A stretch of 64,000 nucleotides of DNA from Cercis canadensis. Lineage: Eukaryota; Streptophyta; Magnoliopsida; Fabales; Fabaceae. Shown in pieces: positions 63,695 to 64,000 of the stretch. The stretch's first letter is position 1; each line of letters begins with the position of its first letter. The stretch spans positions 465,521 to 529,520 of the forward strand of contig QAOA01000058.1 in the NCBI GenBank assembly GCA_003255065.1, read 5' to 3'. The position numbers and the translations under genes were made by a program. The notes under the pieces are model-generated. The model made no database searches, was not told where the DNA came from, and saw only the letters and a program-made list of their open reading frames with translations.

Positions 63695-64000
63695 AAAAAC
63701 ACAAATATGAGCAAACTATAAGATCTTAGCCATGCAAATTAATTAAATTGAATAAATTACTAAATGCATACCAATTTAAAATTTAATTTGTCTTTTGATC
63801 AGTTCAGTTTTAACATTATAATTAGTGTAAGGCTATATATGTAATAGATTTTAAGCAATTTATATACTTCGACCTGTTAAGCAGAAATTATATGATTCAC
63901 AGATGAGATTATTTAATTTTTTTTTATTAAAAATAATGATTAACAAATTAATTGTAAGCAAATGATAGTGGTAAGTTATTTCCCATTTTTTTAAATTTTA
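63126..64000 (+). other. 3' flank of the small ORF and terminal AT-rich sequence
   Basis: No gene is seen. It includes a (TA)n run at about 63421-63440, a composite (TA)n(GA)nA run at 63628-63699, and otherwise simple AT-rich sequence to the end of the window. Confidence 0.65.
63628..63699. repeat. Composite (TA)n(GA)n(A)n microsatellite
   Basis: TA repeat at about 63628-63650, GA repeat at 63651-63690, then nine A. It is a strong candidate for length variation between individuals. Confidence 0.95.

Overview
The window is nuclear DNA of a flowering plant, most likely a eudicot. It is AT-rich (about two thirds by eye). Its genes have many short GT-AG exons in long AT-rich introns and several have introns in the 5' leader. 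The products are plant-type: an HAK/KUP potassium transporter, a plastid aspartate carbamoyltransferase, an NDR1/HIN1-like protein and MSI1. The species cannot be fixed from the sequence alone. All exon models below were built by hand from splice sites, reading phase and remembered family sequences.

Layout. Five genes in a row lie on the minus strand. (1) A CHD3-type chromatin remodeler of the CHR4/PKR1 class (coding start 9960) runs off the left edge. (2) A KUP11-like potassium transporter lies at 14309-22757 (8 exons, 791 aa). (3) Aspartate carbamoyltransferase lies at 25604-28321 (5 coding exons, 394 aa). (4) A single-exon polytopic membrane protein lies at 32393-33355 (320 aa). (5) A secreted GH27 alpha-galactosidase lies at 34916-39125 (15 exons, 381 aa). 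The strand switches in the 39.1-41.5 kb gap. Plus-strand genes follow: MSI1 (41966-47694, 6 exons, 423 aa), an NDR1/HIN1-like gene with an apparent frameshift (48711-49324), coatomer delta (52411-58808, start codon alone at the end of its exon, 530 aa), and a possible 45-residue small gene at 62988-63125 behind a TATA box.

These are mostly housekeeping genes for chromatin (CHR4, MSI1), pyrimidine synthesis, potassium transport, cell-wall or glycolipid sugar turnover and Golgi traffic. They do not form an operon or obvious pathway. From memory, CHR4, a KUP gene and the small membrane-protein family are also near one another in Arabidopsis, so the left half may be an old conserved block.

Mobile DNA is modest. 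There is a LINE reverse-transcriptase relic in an MSI1 intron, a probable LINE 3' end in a KUP11 intron, tRNA-derived SINE-like sequences near 5.8 kb and 12.8 kb, and many microsatellites. Seven single N bases occur, and most abut near-identical direct duplications of 22-269 bp. These look like unmerged contig overlaps (possibly two haplotypes), not real tandem repeats. I found no unknown multi-gene system. The most interesting items are the broken NDR1/HIN1-like tail, the small TATA-driven ORF, the AUG-stop element in the KUP11 leader, the ATG-only coding segment of coatomer delta, and the duplicated 3' splice region of its last intron.
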